Source: Nevskia sp035651715
GTDB taxonomy: Bacteria; Pseudomonadota; Gammaproteobacteria; Nevskiales; Nevskiaceae
Direction of reading: 5' to 3'
Length of the DNA stretch: 10,197 nt
NCBI GenBank assembly: GCA_035651715.1
Contig: DASRFD010000098.1
Location: 1 to 10,197, forward strand
Below, piece after piece: positions 1-6,468 of this stretch (the stretch's first letter is position 1; each line of letters opens with the position of its first letter). The notes beneath the pieces are model-generated. The model did not search any database, was not told where the DNA came from, and saw only the letters and a list, made by a program, of their open reading frames with translations. A program made the translations under genes and the position numbers.

Positions 1-1
1 G

Positions 2-778
2 CTGCAGCGCGCCGAGGCGGCCGCCCGCGTCACCCGCGCGCAGATCGCGCTGAAGCAGGCGCAGCGCGAGTTCGAGCGCCTGTCCGCGGCCGGCGATGCC
101 ATCACCCGCGAGCAGCTCGACCTGCAGGAGAACGCCCGCGACCTGGCGCGCAGCGACCTCGACATCGCCAAGGCGTCGCAGCACGAGCTGGAGGAAAAGC
201 TGTCGCGCATGGAATTCCGCGCGCCGTTCAGCGGCGTGGTGGTGGAGCGCGTCAAGCGCGCCGGAGAATACGCCGCGCTCGGCGACGTGATCGTCCGCCT
301 CGGCGGCAACGGCGGCCTGGAAATCCATCTGTTCATGCCGCTGCGCCATGTGCGCGCGGTGACGCCGGGCAGCGAGGTGCTGGTCCACATCGACGGCGCC
401 GAGGCGCACGCGCCGGTGAAGTCGGTGGTGCCGGTGGGCGATCCGCGCTCGCAGAGCTTCGAGGTGGTGCTGGATGCGCAGCGCATCCAGCCGCTGCCGG
501 CGATCGGGGCCCTGGCCCATGCCGATCTGCCGCTGGGCGTGCCGCAGCAGCTGCTGGCGGTGCCGCGCGACGCCCTCATCATCCGCTCCGACGGCATGAG
601 CGTGTTCCGCGTGCGCGGCGCCAAGGCCGAGAAGGTGGCGGTGACGACCGGCGTGGCCGACGGCGACTGGATCGCGGTCGAAGGCGGCCTCGCCGCCGGC
701 GACAAGATCGTCACCCGCGGCGGCGAATCGCTGCACGACCAGGACACGGTGCAGGTCATCGCCGCCGCCGCACCCTAG
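2..778 (+). CDS. RND efflux periplasmic adaptor subunit (HlyD/MFP family), 5'-truncated by window edge
   Basis: Periplasmic adaptor that links an inner-membrane RND transporter to an outer-membrane channel; the substrate cannot be told from this part. The frame is open from the left edge, so the signal peptide, first lipoyl half and start are outside the window; 258 residues are visible. Visible residues 1-66 are an Ala/Arg/Glu/Leu-rich alpha-hairpin (coiled coil). Residues 72-100 are the second lipoyl half, opening with FRAPFSGVV, the typical re-entry after the hairpin. About 104-175 fits the beta-barrel and 178-255 the membrane-proximal domain (VPRDALIIR, then VTTGVADGDWIAVEGGLAAGD). An internal ATG at 209 falls inside the lipoyl domain and is not the true start. 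The matching RND pump gene is not in view: downstream lies a convergent unrelated gene, so this cistron ends its operon. The stop TAG overlaps the neighbour's stop. Family assignment is firm; subfamily is open. Confidence 0.9.
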   Translation: MQRAEAAARVTRAQIALKQAQREFERLSAAGDAITREQLDLQENARDLARSDLDIAKASQHELEEKLSRMEFRAPFSGVVVERVKRAGEYAALGDVIVRLGGNGGLEIHLFMPLRHVRAVTPGSEVLVHIDGAEAHAPVKSVVPVGDPRSQSFEVVLDAQRIQPLPAIGALAHADLPLGVPQQLLAVPRDALIIRSDGMSVFRVRGAKAEKVAVTTGVADGDWIAVEGGLAAGDKIVTRGGESLHDQDTVQVIAAAAP

Positions 779-1479
779 GGTCTGTCCTGCGTTCCCGGAC
801 GCAGCGCCTTGCCGCCTTGCCGCTGCGGCACCGGCGGCGGTTGTTGCGGCGGCGGCGGCGCGAAGTTCGGCCCGATCTGCTGCTGCGGCCGGCTGTTGCT
901 GTCGGTTGCGGACGGAGGCGGCCGCGGGCGGTGAAAGCCGCTGCCGTAGCCGCCGCCGTAGTAGCCCGGCGCCAGCAGGATCACCTGCGACTGGTCCTGG
1001 ATCGGCGGCGGTTCGGCCGGCGCCGGCTCCTCCGGCGCCGCCGCCACGGCCGCCGGGGCCTGGCCGTAGGCGGGCAGGGTGACGGGCTGCCAGCCGCGCG
1101 AGGCGGCGAACTGGGCGTAGCGGTCGCAGGCCATGGCCTGGAGGCTGGGGTATTCGCCGTTGCGGTTGTTGGCGGCGGCCTCGTAGCAGCCCTTCTGCAA
1201 CTCGTCGAAACGCGCGCGATCCTGGGCGTAGGCGTCCTGGGCGGAGGCCTCGACTGCGGGAGCGGCCGCCGGGGCCTGAGCGGCGGGAGGGGGCGGGGTC
1301 GCCGCCGGCTGCGCCGCGGCGGCGGGCGCCGGTGGCGGGGGCGCCGGCGCCGCCTCGGCCAGGGGCGGCACCGCCGGCATCGGCGGCGGCGCGGTCAGCT
1401 GGCGCCAGCCGTAGAGCAGCGCGGCGGCCAGGACCAGCCCGGTCACGCTGTAGGCGATGCTGTCCAATACCCGCTTCAT
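775..1479 (-). CDS. Unrecognised membrane-anchored Pro/Ala-rich protein with a two-cysteine segment
   Basis: I do not recognise this 234-residue protein. The chosen ATG at 1479 begins MKRVLDSIAYSV and has AGGA a few bases upstream; a TTG-started extension of 22 residues is basic and unlikely. Residues 8-24 form one hydrophobic segment, probably an uncleaved inner-membrane anchor with the rest in the periplasm. Residues 30-78 are almost only Pro and Ala, a likely extended linker. Residues 80-130 are ordinary sequence with a KGCYEAA...AMACDRYAQF pattern (Cys98 and Cys118, possibly a disulfide), which looks like a small folded helical domain. After a second Pro/Ala stretch come a Gly/Tyr patch (GYYGGGYGSG, 172-181) and a Pro/Gln-rich tail. 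The TonB-like layout of anchor plus proline linker is only suggestive. It is convergent with the RND adaptor gene and is separated from the ihfA/merR end by about 260 bp, so it is probably its own unit. The opposite-strand frame here is Arg-rich and is a shadow. Confidence 0.7.
   Translation of the reverse strand: MKRVLDSIAYSVTGLVLAAALLYGWRQLTAPPPMPAVPPLAEAAPAPPPPAPAAAAQPAATPPPPAAQAPAAAPAVEASAQDAYAQDRARFDELQKGCYEAAANNRNGEYPSLQAMACDRYAQFAASRGWQPVTLPAYGQAPAAVAAAPEEPAPAEPPPIQDQSQVILLAPGYYGGGYGSGFHRPRPPPSATDSNSRPQQQIGPNFAPPPPQQPPPVPQRQGGKALRPGTQDRP
787..804. other. 6-bp hairpin just past the convergent stop codons
   Basis: CTGCGT (787-792) and ACGCAG (799-804) are perfect inverted arms around a 6-base loop. 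It lies 8 bases after the adaptor stop and inside the last codons of the opposing gene. Neither side has a T-run, so it is not a standard intrinsic terminator, though it could protect transcript ends or help termination in both directions. Chance formation in GC-rich coding DNA is a real alternative. Confidence 0.3.
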
Positions 1480-1697
1480 CTGTCCTGATCCGGATTCGCG
1501 CTTGCGCCGGTGGTCATGATGCGCGGCGAAAGCCGCAGCGCGCAACGCGCCGCGGGCTTCGTCGGAAAGGTGGTGGCCGCGGCGGAGGAGTTCGTCAGGA
1601 GATCACAGGGGACGCTGCTGGCATCCCAGGCCTCCGCGGCGGCCGAGGTAAAGACCGGCGGCCTTGGCGGGGGTTCCACCCCGGCGACAAAATTTAC

Positions 1698-1731
1698 AAA
1701 AATATTTGGCGTCCGGCCGCGGGCCGGGCGC
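1698..1731 (-). terminator. Probable rho-independent terminator of the pheST-ihfA-merR-like cluster
   Basis: On the minus strand, 7 bases after the MerR-like stop codon, CCGGCC (1727-1722), loop CGC and GGCCGG (1718-1713) form a perfect 6-bp stem. It extends by GCG/CGC past one A·C mismatch to a 9-bp stem. This is followed by C AAA TATTTTT, so the T-rich tract starts a few bases from the stem, which makes it slightly non-ideal. The AT-rich patch stands out sharply from the GC-rich surroundings, and a terminator explains it better than a promoter, as no matched -35/-10 pair is seen on either strand. Confidence 0.6.
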
Positions 1732-1737
1732 GAGGGC

Positions 1738-2157
1738 TCAGACCGGCCAGCGCTGCAGCAGGTTTTCCAGCTCGGAGCGGATGTCGTGCAGCTCCTTGAG
1801 CTTGCGTGAACCGGCGGTCGGCGCGGCGGCCCTTTCCGCCGGCGCGGGCGCCGCCGGCTGGATCGACTTCAGGCGTTCGGCCTTGGGCTGGTCCTTGAGG
1901 CGCTGGCGCGCGCCGCCGATGGTGAAGCCCTGTTCGTAGAGCAGGCTGCGGATGTGGCGCACCATCAGCACGTCGTCGATCTGGTAATAGCGGCGGTTGC
2001 CGCGGCGCTTGATCGGCTTGAGCTGGGGGAATTCCTGCTCCCAGTAGCGCAATACATGCGGCTTCACCGCGCACAGGTCACTGACCTCGCCGATGGCGAA
2101 GTAGCGCTTGCGCGGGATTTCCGGCAGCGGGGCGAGCAGTTCAGCCGCTGTTTTCAT
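1738..2157 (-). CDS. MerR-type HTH regulator of the family conserved next to ihfA
   Basis: DNA-binding protein of 139 residues with a MerR-type winged helix. Residues 18-87 hold it: KRYFAIGEVSDLCAVKPHVL is the HTH, followed by RYWEQEFPQLKPIKRRGNRRYY (wing) and the DVLMVRHIRSLLYEQGFTIGGARQRL helix. Residues 99-116 are an Ala/Pro-rich linker. Residues 117-137 form a short amphipathic helix (RKLKELHDIRSELENLLQRW), suited to dimerisation. No metal-binding cysteines are arranged as in MerR or CueR; the only Cys is Cys29 within the HTH. Genes of this type follow ihfA in many gamma- and betaproteobacteria, and their target is not established to my knowledge. The ATG at 2157 lies inside ihfA, giving a 17-base overlap with only a weak upstream GAGTGAG, so translation is probably coupled to ihfA. 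A terminator follows directly. Confidence 0.88.
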   Translation of the reverse strand: MKTAAELLAPLPEIPRKRYFAIGEVSDLCAVKPHVLRYWEQEFPQLKPIKRRGNRRYYQIDDVLMVRHIRSLLYEQGFTIGGARQRLKDQPKAERLKSIQPAAPAPAERAAAPTAGSRKLKELHDIRSELENLLQRWPV

Positions 2158-2437
2158 CGACGCTCACTCGCAGACGGAGCTTCTGCCCCGGGCGGAACGT
2201 GACGACACGGCGGGCTGAAATCGGAATCTCCTCGCCGGTCTTGGGATTGCGTCCCGGACGGCGATTCTTGTCGCGCAGCTCGAAGTTGCCGAAGCCGGAC
2301 AGCTTGACCGGTTCGCCGCTCTCCAGGCGCCCGCGGATCTCTTCGAAGAACAGATCCACGAATTCCTTGGCTTCGCGTTTATTGAGCCCCAGCTCGTCGA
2401 ACAGGGCTTCCGCCAGCTCTGCTTTTGTCAGCGCCAC
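2141..2437 (-). CDS. ihfA: Integration host factor alpha subunit (IhfA)
   Basis: One half of the heterodimeric nucleoid protein IHF, which binds the minor groove at specific sites and bends DNA sharply. It acts in transcription, recombination and replication; its partner IhfB is encoded elsewhere. The 98-residue product matches the family length. It has the helical dimer part (MALTKAELAEALFDELGLNKREAKEFV), the GFGNFELRDKNRRPGRNP arm with Pro65, the residue that intercalates between base pairs in IHF, and the ISARRVVTFRPGQKLR C-terminal signature. The start is GTG at 2437, 15 bases after the pheT stop. A GAGG ribosome binding site lies 8 bases upstream and is placed right after the pheT stop codon. 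Its position behind pheT is the usual one in gamma- and betaproteobacteria. Its 3' end overlaps the MerR-like gene. Confidence 0.97.
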   Translation of the reverse strand: MALTKAELAEALFDELGLNKREAKEFVDLFFEEIRGRLESGEPVKLSGFGNFELRDKNRRPGRNPKTGEEIPISARRVVTFRPGQKLRLRVSVDENSG

Positions 2438-2452
2438 GCTCTCGACCTCAAC

Positions 2453-4825
2453 TTATCCCCGAACAGAGGCCCCCAGTTGGGCGGATACGCTTGCGGTGAT
2501 TTCCCCGACCGCAGCGTCGACTTCCTCAACGTTAAGGGTGCGTGAATAGTCTTGAAAAATCAAGCCTAAAGCCACGCTTTTGAAACCTTCGGGCAAACCG
2601 GTGCCGTGATAGATGTCAAAGATGTGCACCGACTTGAGCAAGGGACCGCCCGCGGCGCGGGCGGTACGGACCAGTTCTTCGGTCTGGATCTCCTGTTTCA
2701 GCACGAACGCCAGGTCGCGCCGCGAGGAGGGGAATTCCGACACCGGACCCGGCTGCGGCAGGGCGGCGGCGCACAGCGCCTCGGCCTCGATTTCAAACAG
2801 CACCACCGCCTCGCCCAGGTCCAGTTCCCGGGCCAGCCGCGGATGCAGGGCGCCGAGCCAGCCCACCGCGCGCCCGTCCACCAGGATGCGCGCGCAGCGC
2901 CCCGGATGCAGGGCGGCCTGCGCGCCGCGCTCGAAGCTGAAGCGCCCGGCGCCGCGCCCGAACAGGGCGGCCAGGTCGGCCTTGACGTCGTAGAAGTCGA
3001 CCGCCCGCTCCGGCGTGGCCCCCCACTGCTCGGGCAGCGCGGTGCCCGCCGCCAGTCCCGCCACATATTGGGTCTCGCGGGTGCCGTCGCCGTCCAGGGC
3101 GTAGCTGGCGCCGCATTCGAACAGCCGCGCGCGCTTGTGCTGGCGCTGGCGGTTGTACTGCCAGGTGGGGATCAGGCCGCTCCACAGGGTGGTGCGCATC
3201 ACCGCCATGGTCTCGGCGATGGGGTTGTCCAGCGCCACCGCCGGCACGCCGGGATTGAGCCGGTCCTGCAGCGCCGGATCGACGAAGCTGTAGGTCACCA
3301 CTTCCTGCCAGCCGCGCGCCACCAGGGCGTCCTTGAGCGCGTCGAGCGGCCGCTGCGCCTCCTGCGCCGCGAACGGCGCCAGCGCGGCGGCATAGGGACG
3401 CGCCGGGATGCGCTCGTAGCCGTAGAGGCGGCCGACTTCCTCCACCAGGTCGGCTTCGATGCGCAGGTCGTAGCGCCAGGTCGGGACGCGGCAGCGCCAG
3501 GCGCCGGCCTCCTCGGCCTGGCTGTCGATGCCCAGGCGCGCCAGCAGCGGCGGCACTTCGCGCACCGGCACCGGGCAGCCGAGCAGGCGCTCAATGCGGC
3601 TGTGGCGCAGGCGCACGGTGGCGGCATGCTGCGGCGCCCGTCCCACCTCGACGATGGGGCCGGCCTCGCCGCCGCAGATCTGCTCGACCAGGCCGGTGGC
3701 GCGTTCCAGGGCGCGGCGCTGCAAGGCCGGGTCGACGCCGCGCTCGTTGCGGTAGCGCGAGTCCGACAGCAGCTTGTGCCGGCGGCCGCTGGCGGCCACC
3801 GACACGGGATCGAAGCAGGCCGACTCGAGGAAGATCGCGGTGGTGGACTCGCTGACGCCGGAGGCGGTGCCGCCCATCACGCCGGCCAGCACCAGCGGGC
3901 CGCTGTTGTCGGCGATCACCAGGTCGGCCGGGTCGAGTTCCAGCGTCTGCTCGTTGAGCAGGGCCAGCTTCTCGCCGGCGCGGGCGCGGCGCACCCGCAC
4001 CGGGCCGGACAGGCGCGCCTGGTCGAAGCCGTGCATCGGCTGGCCCAGTTCCAGCAGCACGTAGTTGGTGATGTCCACCACCGGGTGGATGGCGCGGATG
4101 CCGGAGCGGCGCAGGCGCTCGCGCATCCAGTCCGGGGTGCGCGCCTTGGGATTGAGGCGGGTCACGACGCGGCCGACGTAGTGCGGGCAGCCAGGGGCGT
4201 CTTCGACGAAGACTTCGTTGACCGGCAGGGCACTGACCACCGCCGGCCGCACCGTCGGCGCCTTCGCCGGCAGGTTGTACAGCGCCGCCACCTCGCGCGC
4301 CAGGCCGGCGATGCTGAGGCAGTCGCCGCGGTTGGGGGTCAGCTCCAGGTTGAGCAGGCGGTCGTCCAGGCCCAGGTGCTTCTCGATCGGCGTGCCGGGA
4401 TAGGCGTCCGGGTCCAGCTCCAGCAGGCCCTCGGATTTTTCGGCCAGGCCCAGTTCTGCCGCCGAGCAGAGCATGCCGGCGGAGGCGACTCCGCGCAGCA
4501 CGGCGGCCTCGATGCTCTTGCCGCCGGGCAGCGTCGCGCCCGGCAGCGCCGCCGGCACCAGGATGCCGGCCCGCGCATTGGCGGCGCCGCAGACGATGCT
4601 GAGCGTCTCGCTGCCGCCGGCGTCGACCTCGCAGACGCGCAGGCGGTCGGCCTGCGGATGCGGCTGGGCCTTGAGGATGCGCGCCACCACCACGCCGCGC
4701 GGCGGGTCGGCGGCCAGCGGCTCGGCCTCGCATTCCAGGCCGGCGAGGTTGAGTTTCTCGGCCAGGGCGGTGGCGCTGACGGCAGGGTTGACCCACTCGC
4801 GCAGCCAGTTCTCGGAAATTTTCAT
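2453..4825 (-). CDS. pheT: Phenylalanyl-tRNA synthetase beta subunit (PheT)
   Basis: Beta chain of the cytoplasmic (alpha-beta)2 phenylalanyl-tRNA synthetase. It binds tRNA-Phe and carries the editing site that removes mischarged Tyr. It has 790 residues, close to the E. coli length. Domain order is standard: MKISENWLREWVNP N-terminus; EMAP/OB-type tRNA-binding domain at about 39-148 (RGVVVARILKAQPHPQADRL, ending LGLAEKSEGLLELD); NLELTPNRGDCLS linker; the B3/B4 editing domain with HPVVDITNYVLLELGQPMHGFD; an NERGVDPALQRRALERAT segment; the B5 domain; the inactive synthetase-like core; and a C-terminal FDX-ACB anticodon-binding domain from VSEFPSSRRDLAFVL to about ASVRG. No break or missing domain is seen. 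It follows pheS after 50 bases. I see no good Shine-Dalgarno before the ATG (CTGAATCGACCCT precedes it). Long open frames on the opposite strand are composition shadows. Confidence 0.98.
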   Translation of the reverse strand: MKISENWLREWVNPAVSATALAEKLNLAGLECEAEPLAADPPRGVVVARILKAQPHPQADRLRVCEVDAGGSETLSIVCGAANARAGILVPAALPGATLPGGKSIEAAVLRGVASAGMLCSAAELGLAEKSEGLLELDPDAYPGTPIEKHLGLDDRLLNLELTPNRGDCLSIAGLAREVAALYNLPAKAPTVRPAVVSALPVNEVFVEDAPGCPHYVGRVVTRLNPKARTPDWMRERLRRSGIRAIHPVVDITNYVLLELGQPMHGFDQARLSGPVRVRRARAGEKLALLNEQTLELDPADLVIADNSGPLVLAGVMGGTASGVSESTTAIFLESACFDPVSVAASGRRHKLLSDSRYRNERGVDPALQRRALERATGLVEQICGGEAGPIVEVGRAPQHAATVRLRHSRIERLLGCPVPVREVPPLLARLGIDSQAEEAGAWRCRVPTWRYDLRIEADLVEEVGRLYGYERIPARPYAAALAPFAAQEAQRPLDALKDALVARGWQEVVTYSFVDPALQDRLNPGVPAVALDNPIAETMAVMRTTLWSGLIPTWQYNRQRQHKRARLFECGASYALDGDGTRETQYVAGLAAGTALPEQWGATPERAVDFYDVKADLAALFGRGAGRFSFERGAQAALHPGRCARILVDGRAVGWLGALHPRLARELDLGEAVVLFEIEAEALCAAALPQPGPVSEFPSSRRDLAFVLKQEIQTEELVRTARAAGGPLLKSVHIFDIYHGTGLPEGFKSVALGLIFQDYSRTLNVEEVDAAVGEITASVSAQLGASVRG

Positions 4826-4875
4826 AGGGTCGATTCAGTTGAAAGCAGCCGCGATGTCACGCAAGGCGCCAGGCT

Positions 4876-5862
4876 TCAGCGGAATTGCTCGAGGAAGCGC
4901 AGATCGTTGTTGAAGAACAGGCGCAGGTCGTCGACGCCGTAGCGCAGCATGGCCAGGCGCTCCACGCCCATGCCGAAGGCGTAGCCGGTGTAGCGCTCCG
5001 GATCGATGCCGACGGCGTTGAGCACGTTCGGGTGGACCACGCCGCAGCCGAGCAGCTCCAGCCAGCGGTCGCCCCAGCGCATGTGCACGTCGGCCCCCGG
5101 CTCGACGAAGGGGAAGTAGGACGGGCGGAACAGCACTTCGGCATCGCGCTCGAAGAACAGCGACAGGAAGCGCAGCAGGTCGCTCTTCAGGTCGGCCAGG
5201 CCGACGTTCTCGGCCACGTAGAGGCCTTCCACCTGGTGGAACATCGGGCTGTGGGTGCGATCGAAGTCGACGCGGTAGACGCGGCCGGGGCAGATGATGC
5301 GGATCGGCGGCTTGCGCCGCTTCATGGTACGGATCTGCACCGGGCTGGTGTGGGTGCGCAGCAGGCGCGCGCCGTTGAAGGCGTAGAAGGTGTCCTGCAT
5401 GGCGCGCGCCGGGTGCGACTCGGGGATGTTCAGCGCCTGGAAGTTGTGCCAGTCGTCCTCGATCTCCGGGCCCTGCACGCTCTCGAAGCCCATCGAGTTG
5501 AAAATGCGCTCGATGCGGCGGATGGTGCGGCTCACCGGGTGCAGGCCGCCGACCTCTTCGCCGCGGCCGGGCAGGGTGACGTCGATGGTCTCCGACGCCA
5601 GCCGGCGGTTGAGCTCGGCTTCGCCGATGGCGCGGGCCTTGGCTTCCAGCGCCTGCGCCAGGCCCTCCTTGACGCGGTTGACCTGCTCGCCGAAGGCCTT
5701 GCGCTGCTCCGGCGCCATGCCGCCCAGCTGCTTGAGCAGCTCGGTGACGCGGCCCTTCTTGCCGAGCAGCTCGACGCGCAGCTGCTCCACCGCGCGCGCG
5801 TCCACCGCCGCCTCGATTTCGGCGGCGGCCGTGCGGCTCAATTGTTCGAGATCAGTAGTCAT
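4876..5862 (-). CDS. pheS: Phenylalanyl-tRNA synthetase alpha subunit (PheS)
   Basis: Catalytic chain of phenylalanyl-tRNA synthetase, a class II enzyme that activates Phe with ATP and charges tRNA-Phe; it works with the PheT product encoded just downstream. It has 328 residues, the usual length. Residues 1-90 are the N-terminal coiled-coil tRNA-contacting arm (LLGKKGRVTELLKQL). The catalytic part follows: HPVSRTIRRIERIF at 108-121; the LLRTHTSPVQIR strand at 167-178; motif 2 with RVYR at 194-197 and THSPMFHQVEGL at 203-214; and motif 3, GYAFGMGVERLAML at 293-306. Ala295 is the counterpart of E. coli Ala294, the residue that sets the size of the Phe pocket. The start at 5862 puts LGKKG at residue 33, almost as in E. 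coli, so it looks right, yet no Shine-Dalgarno lies at normal distance. An intrinsic terminator and a folded leader separate it from rplT. Confidence 0.98.
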   Translation of the reverse strand: MTTDLEQLSRTAAAEIEAAVDARAVEQLRVELLGKKGRVTELLKQLGGMAPEQRKAFGEQVNRVKEGLAQALEAKARAIGEAELNRRLASETIDVTLPGRGEEVGGLHPVSRTIRRIERIFNSMGFESVQGPEIEDDWHNFQALNIPESHPARAMQDTFYAFNGARLLRTHTSPVQIRTMKRRKPPIRIICPGRVYRVDFDRTHSPMFHQVEGLYVAENVGLADLKSDLLRFLSLFFERDAEVLFRPSYFPFVEPGADVHMRWGDRWLELLGCGVVHPNVLNAVGIDPERYTGYAFGMGVERLAMLRYGVDDLRLFFNNDLRFLEQFR

Positions 5863-5875
5863 GGTTATTCGTCAG

Positions 5876-5913
5876 GCGGGCCGCCCCTTCAGGGCGACAA
5901 TATGTCGGCCCGC
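5876..5913 (-). promoter_or_regulatory. Predicted three-way-junction RNA element in the pheS leader
   Basis: In the minus-strand transcript, ending 13 bases before the pheS ATG, GCGGGCC (5913-5907) pairs perfectly with GGCCCGC (5882-5876). All the bases enclosed fall into two hairpins: GACA-TAT-TGTC (5906-5896) and GCCC-TGAAG-GGGC (5895-5883). The result is 7+4+4 base pairs with no unpaired base at the junction. The only purine-rich Shine-Dalgarno-like stretch (AAGGGG) lies 21 bases from the ATG and is partly inside the second hairpin. The pairing is read directly from the sequence; a regulatory role in pheS translation or transcript stability is inference, and GC-rich spacers can fold by chance. 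Confidence 0.45.
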
Positions 5914-5936
5914 GACCAAAGGAAATCCCTTCAGGG
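5885..5936 (-). repeat. Duplicated 10-base hairpin sequence in the pheS leader
   Basis: The plus-strand decamer CCCTTCAGGG occurs exactly at 5885-5894 and again at 5927-5936, 42 bases apart start to start. In the transcript each copy can form a short hairpin closed by a UGAA-type loop; the upstream copy extends to TCCC-TGAA-GGGA. One copy sits inside the predicted three-way junction. Repeated small hairpins in a leader may be protein-binding sites or simply chance; nothing else in the window settles it. Confidence 0.4.
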
Positions 5937-5950
5937 AAAGGCCGGGCTGC

Positions 5951-5986
5951 AAAATAAAGGGGGAGAGGCCGTCGGGCCGCTCCCCC
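5951..5986 (-). terminator. Intrinsic terminator or attenuator between rplT and pheS
   Basis: On the minus strand GGGGGAG (5986-5980), one mismatch, GGCC, loop CGAC, GGCC, mismatch and CTCCCCC (5965-5959) form an 11-bp stem with one internal mismatch, directly followed by TTTATTTT. This is a textbook rho-independent terminator 30 bases after the rplT stop. In E. coli a terminator in this place is the pheST attenuator, controlled by translation of the PheM peptide. Here there is no short phenylalanine-rich reading frame ahead of the stem. So either the terminator merely reduces readthrough into pheST, or another signal controls it. I see no convincing promoter between it and pheS. Confidence 0.85.
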
Positions 5987-6016
5987 TGCTTGAGACGTGC
6001 AGCGATGTGAACGCGA

Positions 6017-6376
6017 TCAGGCGGCGAGCTGGGCCTTGGCCTGGGCGACCAGCTGCGCGAACGCGGGCTTGTCATGGATCGCGATGTCGGACAGCACCTT
6101 GCGATCGAGCTCGACGCCGGCAGAGGCCAGCCCGTGCATAAATCGGCTGTAGGACAGGCCGTGCTCGTTGGCGCCGGCGTTGATGCGCTGGATCCACAGG
6201 GCGCGGAACTCGCGCTTCTTGACGCGGCGGTCGCGGAACGCGTACTGACCGGACTTGATGACCTGCTGCTTGGCGGAGCGATAGGTGCGCGAGCGCGCGC
6301 CGTAGTAGCCCTTGGCCTTCTTCAGCAACTTCTTGTGGCGGGCGCGTGCTGTTACGCCTCTCTTGACTCGTGCCAT
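6017..6376 (-). CDS. rplT: 50S ribosomal protein L20 (RplT)
   Basis: Primary 23S rRNA-binding protein needed early in large-subunit assembly. The 119-residue product is of normal length. The first 60 residues are the extended basic tail (MARVKRGVTARARHKKLLKKAKGYYG), and 61-119 are the globular domain with LWIQRINAGANEHGLSYSRF. In E. coli L20 also represses rpmI and rplT by binding the rpmI leader, so it is a likely regulator of its own operon here. The ATG at 6376 has GAGG 7 bases upstream. The 92-base spacer from rpmI is less GC-rich than its surroundings and holds only a short TTCGCT/AGCGAA inverted repeat, with no convincing promoter. A strong terminator follows the gene. Confidence 0.98.
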   Translation of the reverse strand: MARVKRGVTARARHKKLLKKAKGYYGARSRTYRSAKQQVIKSGQYAFRDRRVKKREFRALWIQRINAGANEHGLSYSRFMHGLASAGVELDRKVLSDIAIHDKPAFAQLVAQAKAQLAA

Positions 6377-6468
6377 TTCAATACCTCTTCGGTTGATCGA
6401 GTTCGCTGAGCGAATCTTTTTGGATGACTTTCAATCGGAGCCGCAAAAACGCGACCCCGTCCTTTTGG

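Noticed and set aside
817..1488. Arg-rich plus-strand frame opposite the Pro-rich gene
   Set aside because: Its Arg and Gly runs are the complement of Pro/Ala codons, and it has no plausible fold; the minus-strand protein has a membrane anchor and a ribosome binding site.
1523..1550. Two neighbouring plus-strand hairpins (GCGGC-GAAA-GCCGC and GCGCG-CAA-CGCGC), possible small RNA
   Set aside because: Short GC stems are expected by chance here; no promoter or terminator frames them on the plus strand.
1476..1679. 67-codon minus-strand frame from a GTG, ending in an ATGA overlap with the Pro-rich gene's start
   Set aside because: The overlap hints at coupling, but the start has no good ribosome binding site and the product looks like random GC-rich translation. 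Conservation in relatives would change this view.
1661..1690. GGGGGTTCCACCCC resembling a tRNA T-arm, and so a possible tRNA remnant or attachment site
   Set aside because: No acceptor, D or anticodon arm can be built around it on either strand; the similarity is limited to a short GC stem with a TTC loop.
1689..1707. AT-rich patch with TTTACA as a possible plus-strand promoter
   Set aside because: No -10-like sequence lies 16-18 bases downstream, where the DNA is nearly all G and C; the patch is better explained as the tail of the minus-strand terminator.
1510..1809. 99-codon plus-strand frame running into the MerR-like gene
   Set aside because: It crosses the terminator and the 3' end of a well-supported gene on the other strand, with no family resemblance.
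2606..4942. A 778-codon open frame antisense to pheT
   Set aside because: It is a His/Arg/Ala/Gln-rich translation with no recognisable domain, mirroring the high-GC third-position bias of pheT on the other strand, which is a certain gene.
4885..6141. A 418-codon plus-strand frame opposite pheS
   Set aside because: Composition shadow of pheS; no domain, no ribosome binding site, and it crosses the terminator and leader region.
6402..6414. TTCGCT/AGCGAA inverted repeat in the rpmI-rplT spacer as a terminator
   Set aside because: The centre is one base, so a real RNA stem would be only about four pairs, and no T-run follows in the direction of the operon.
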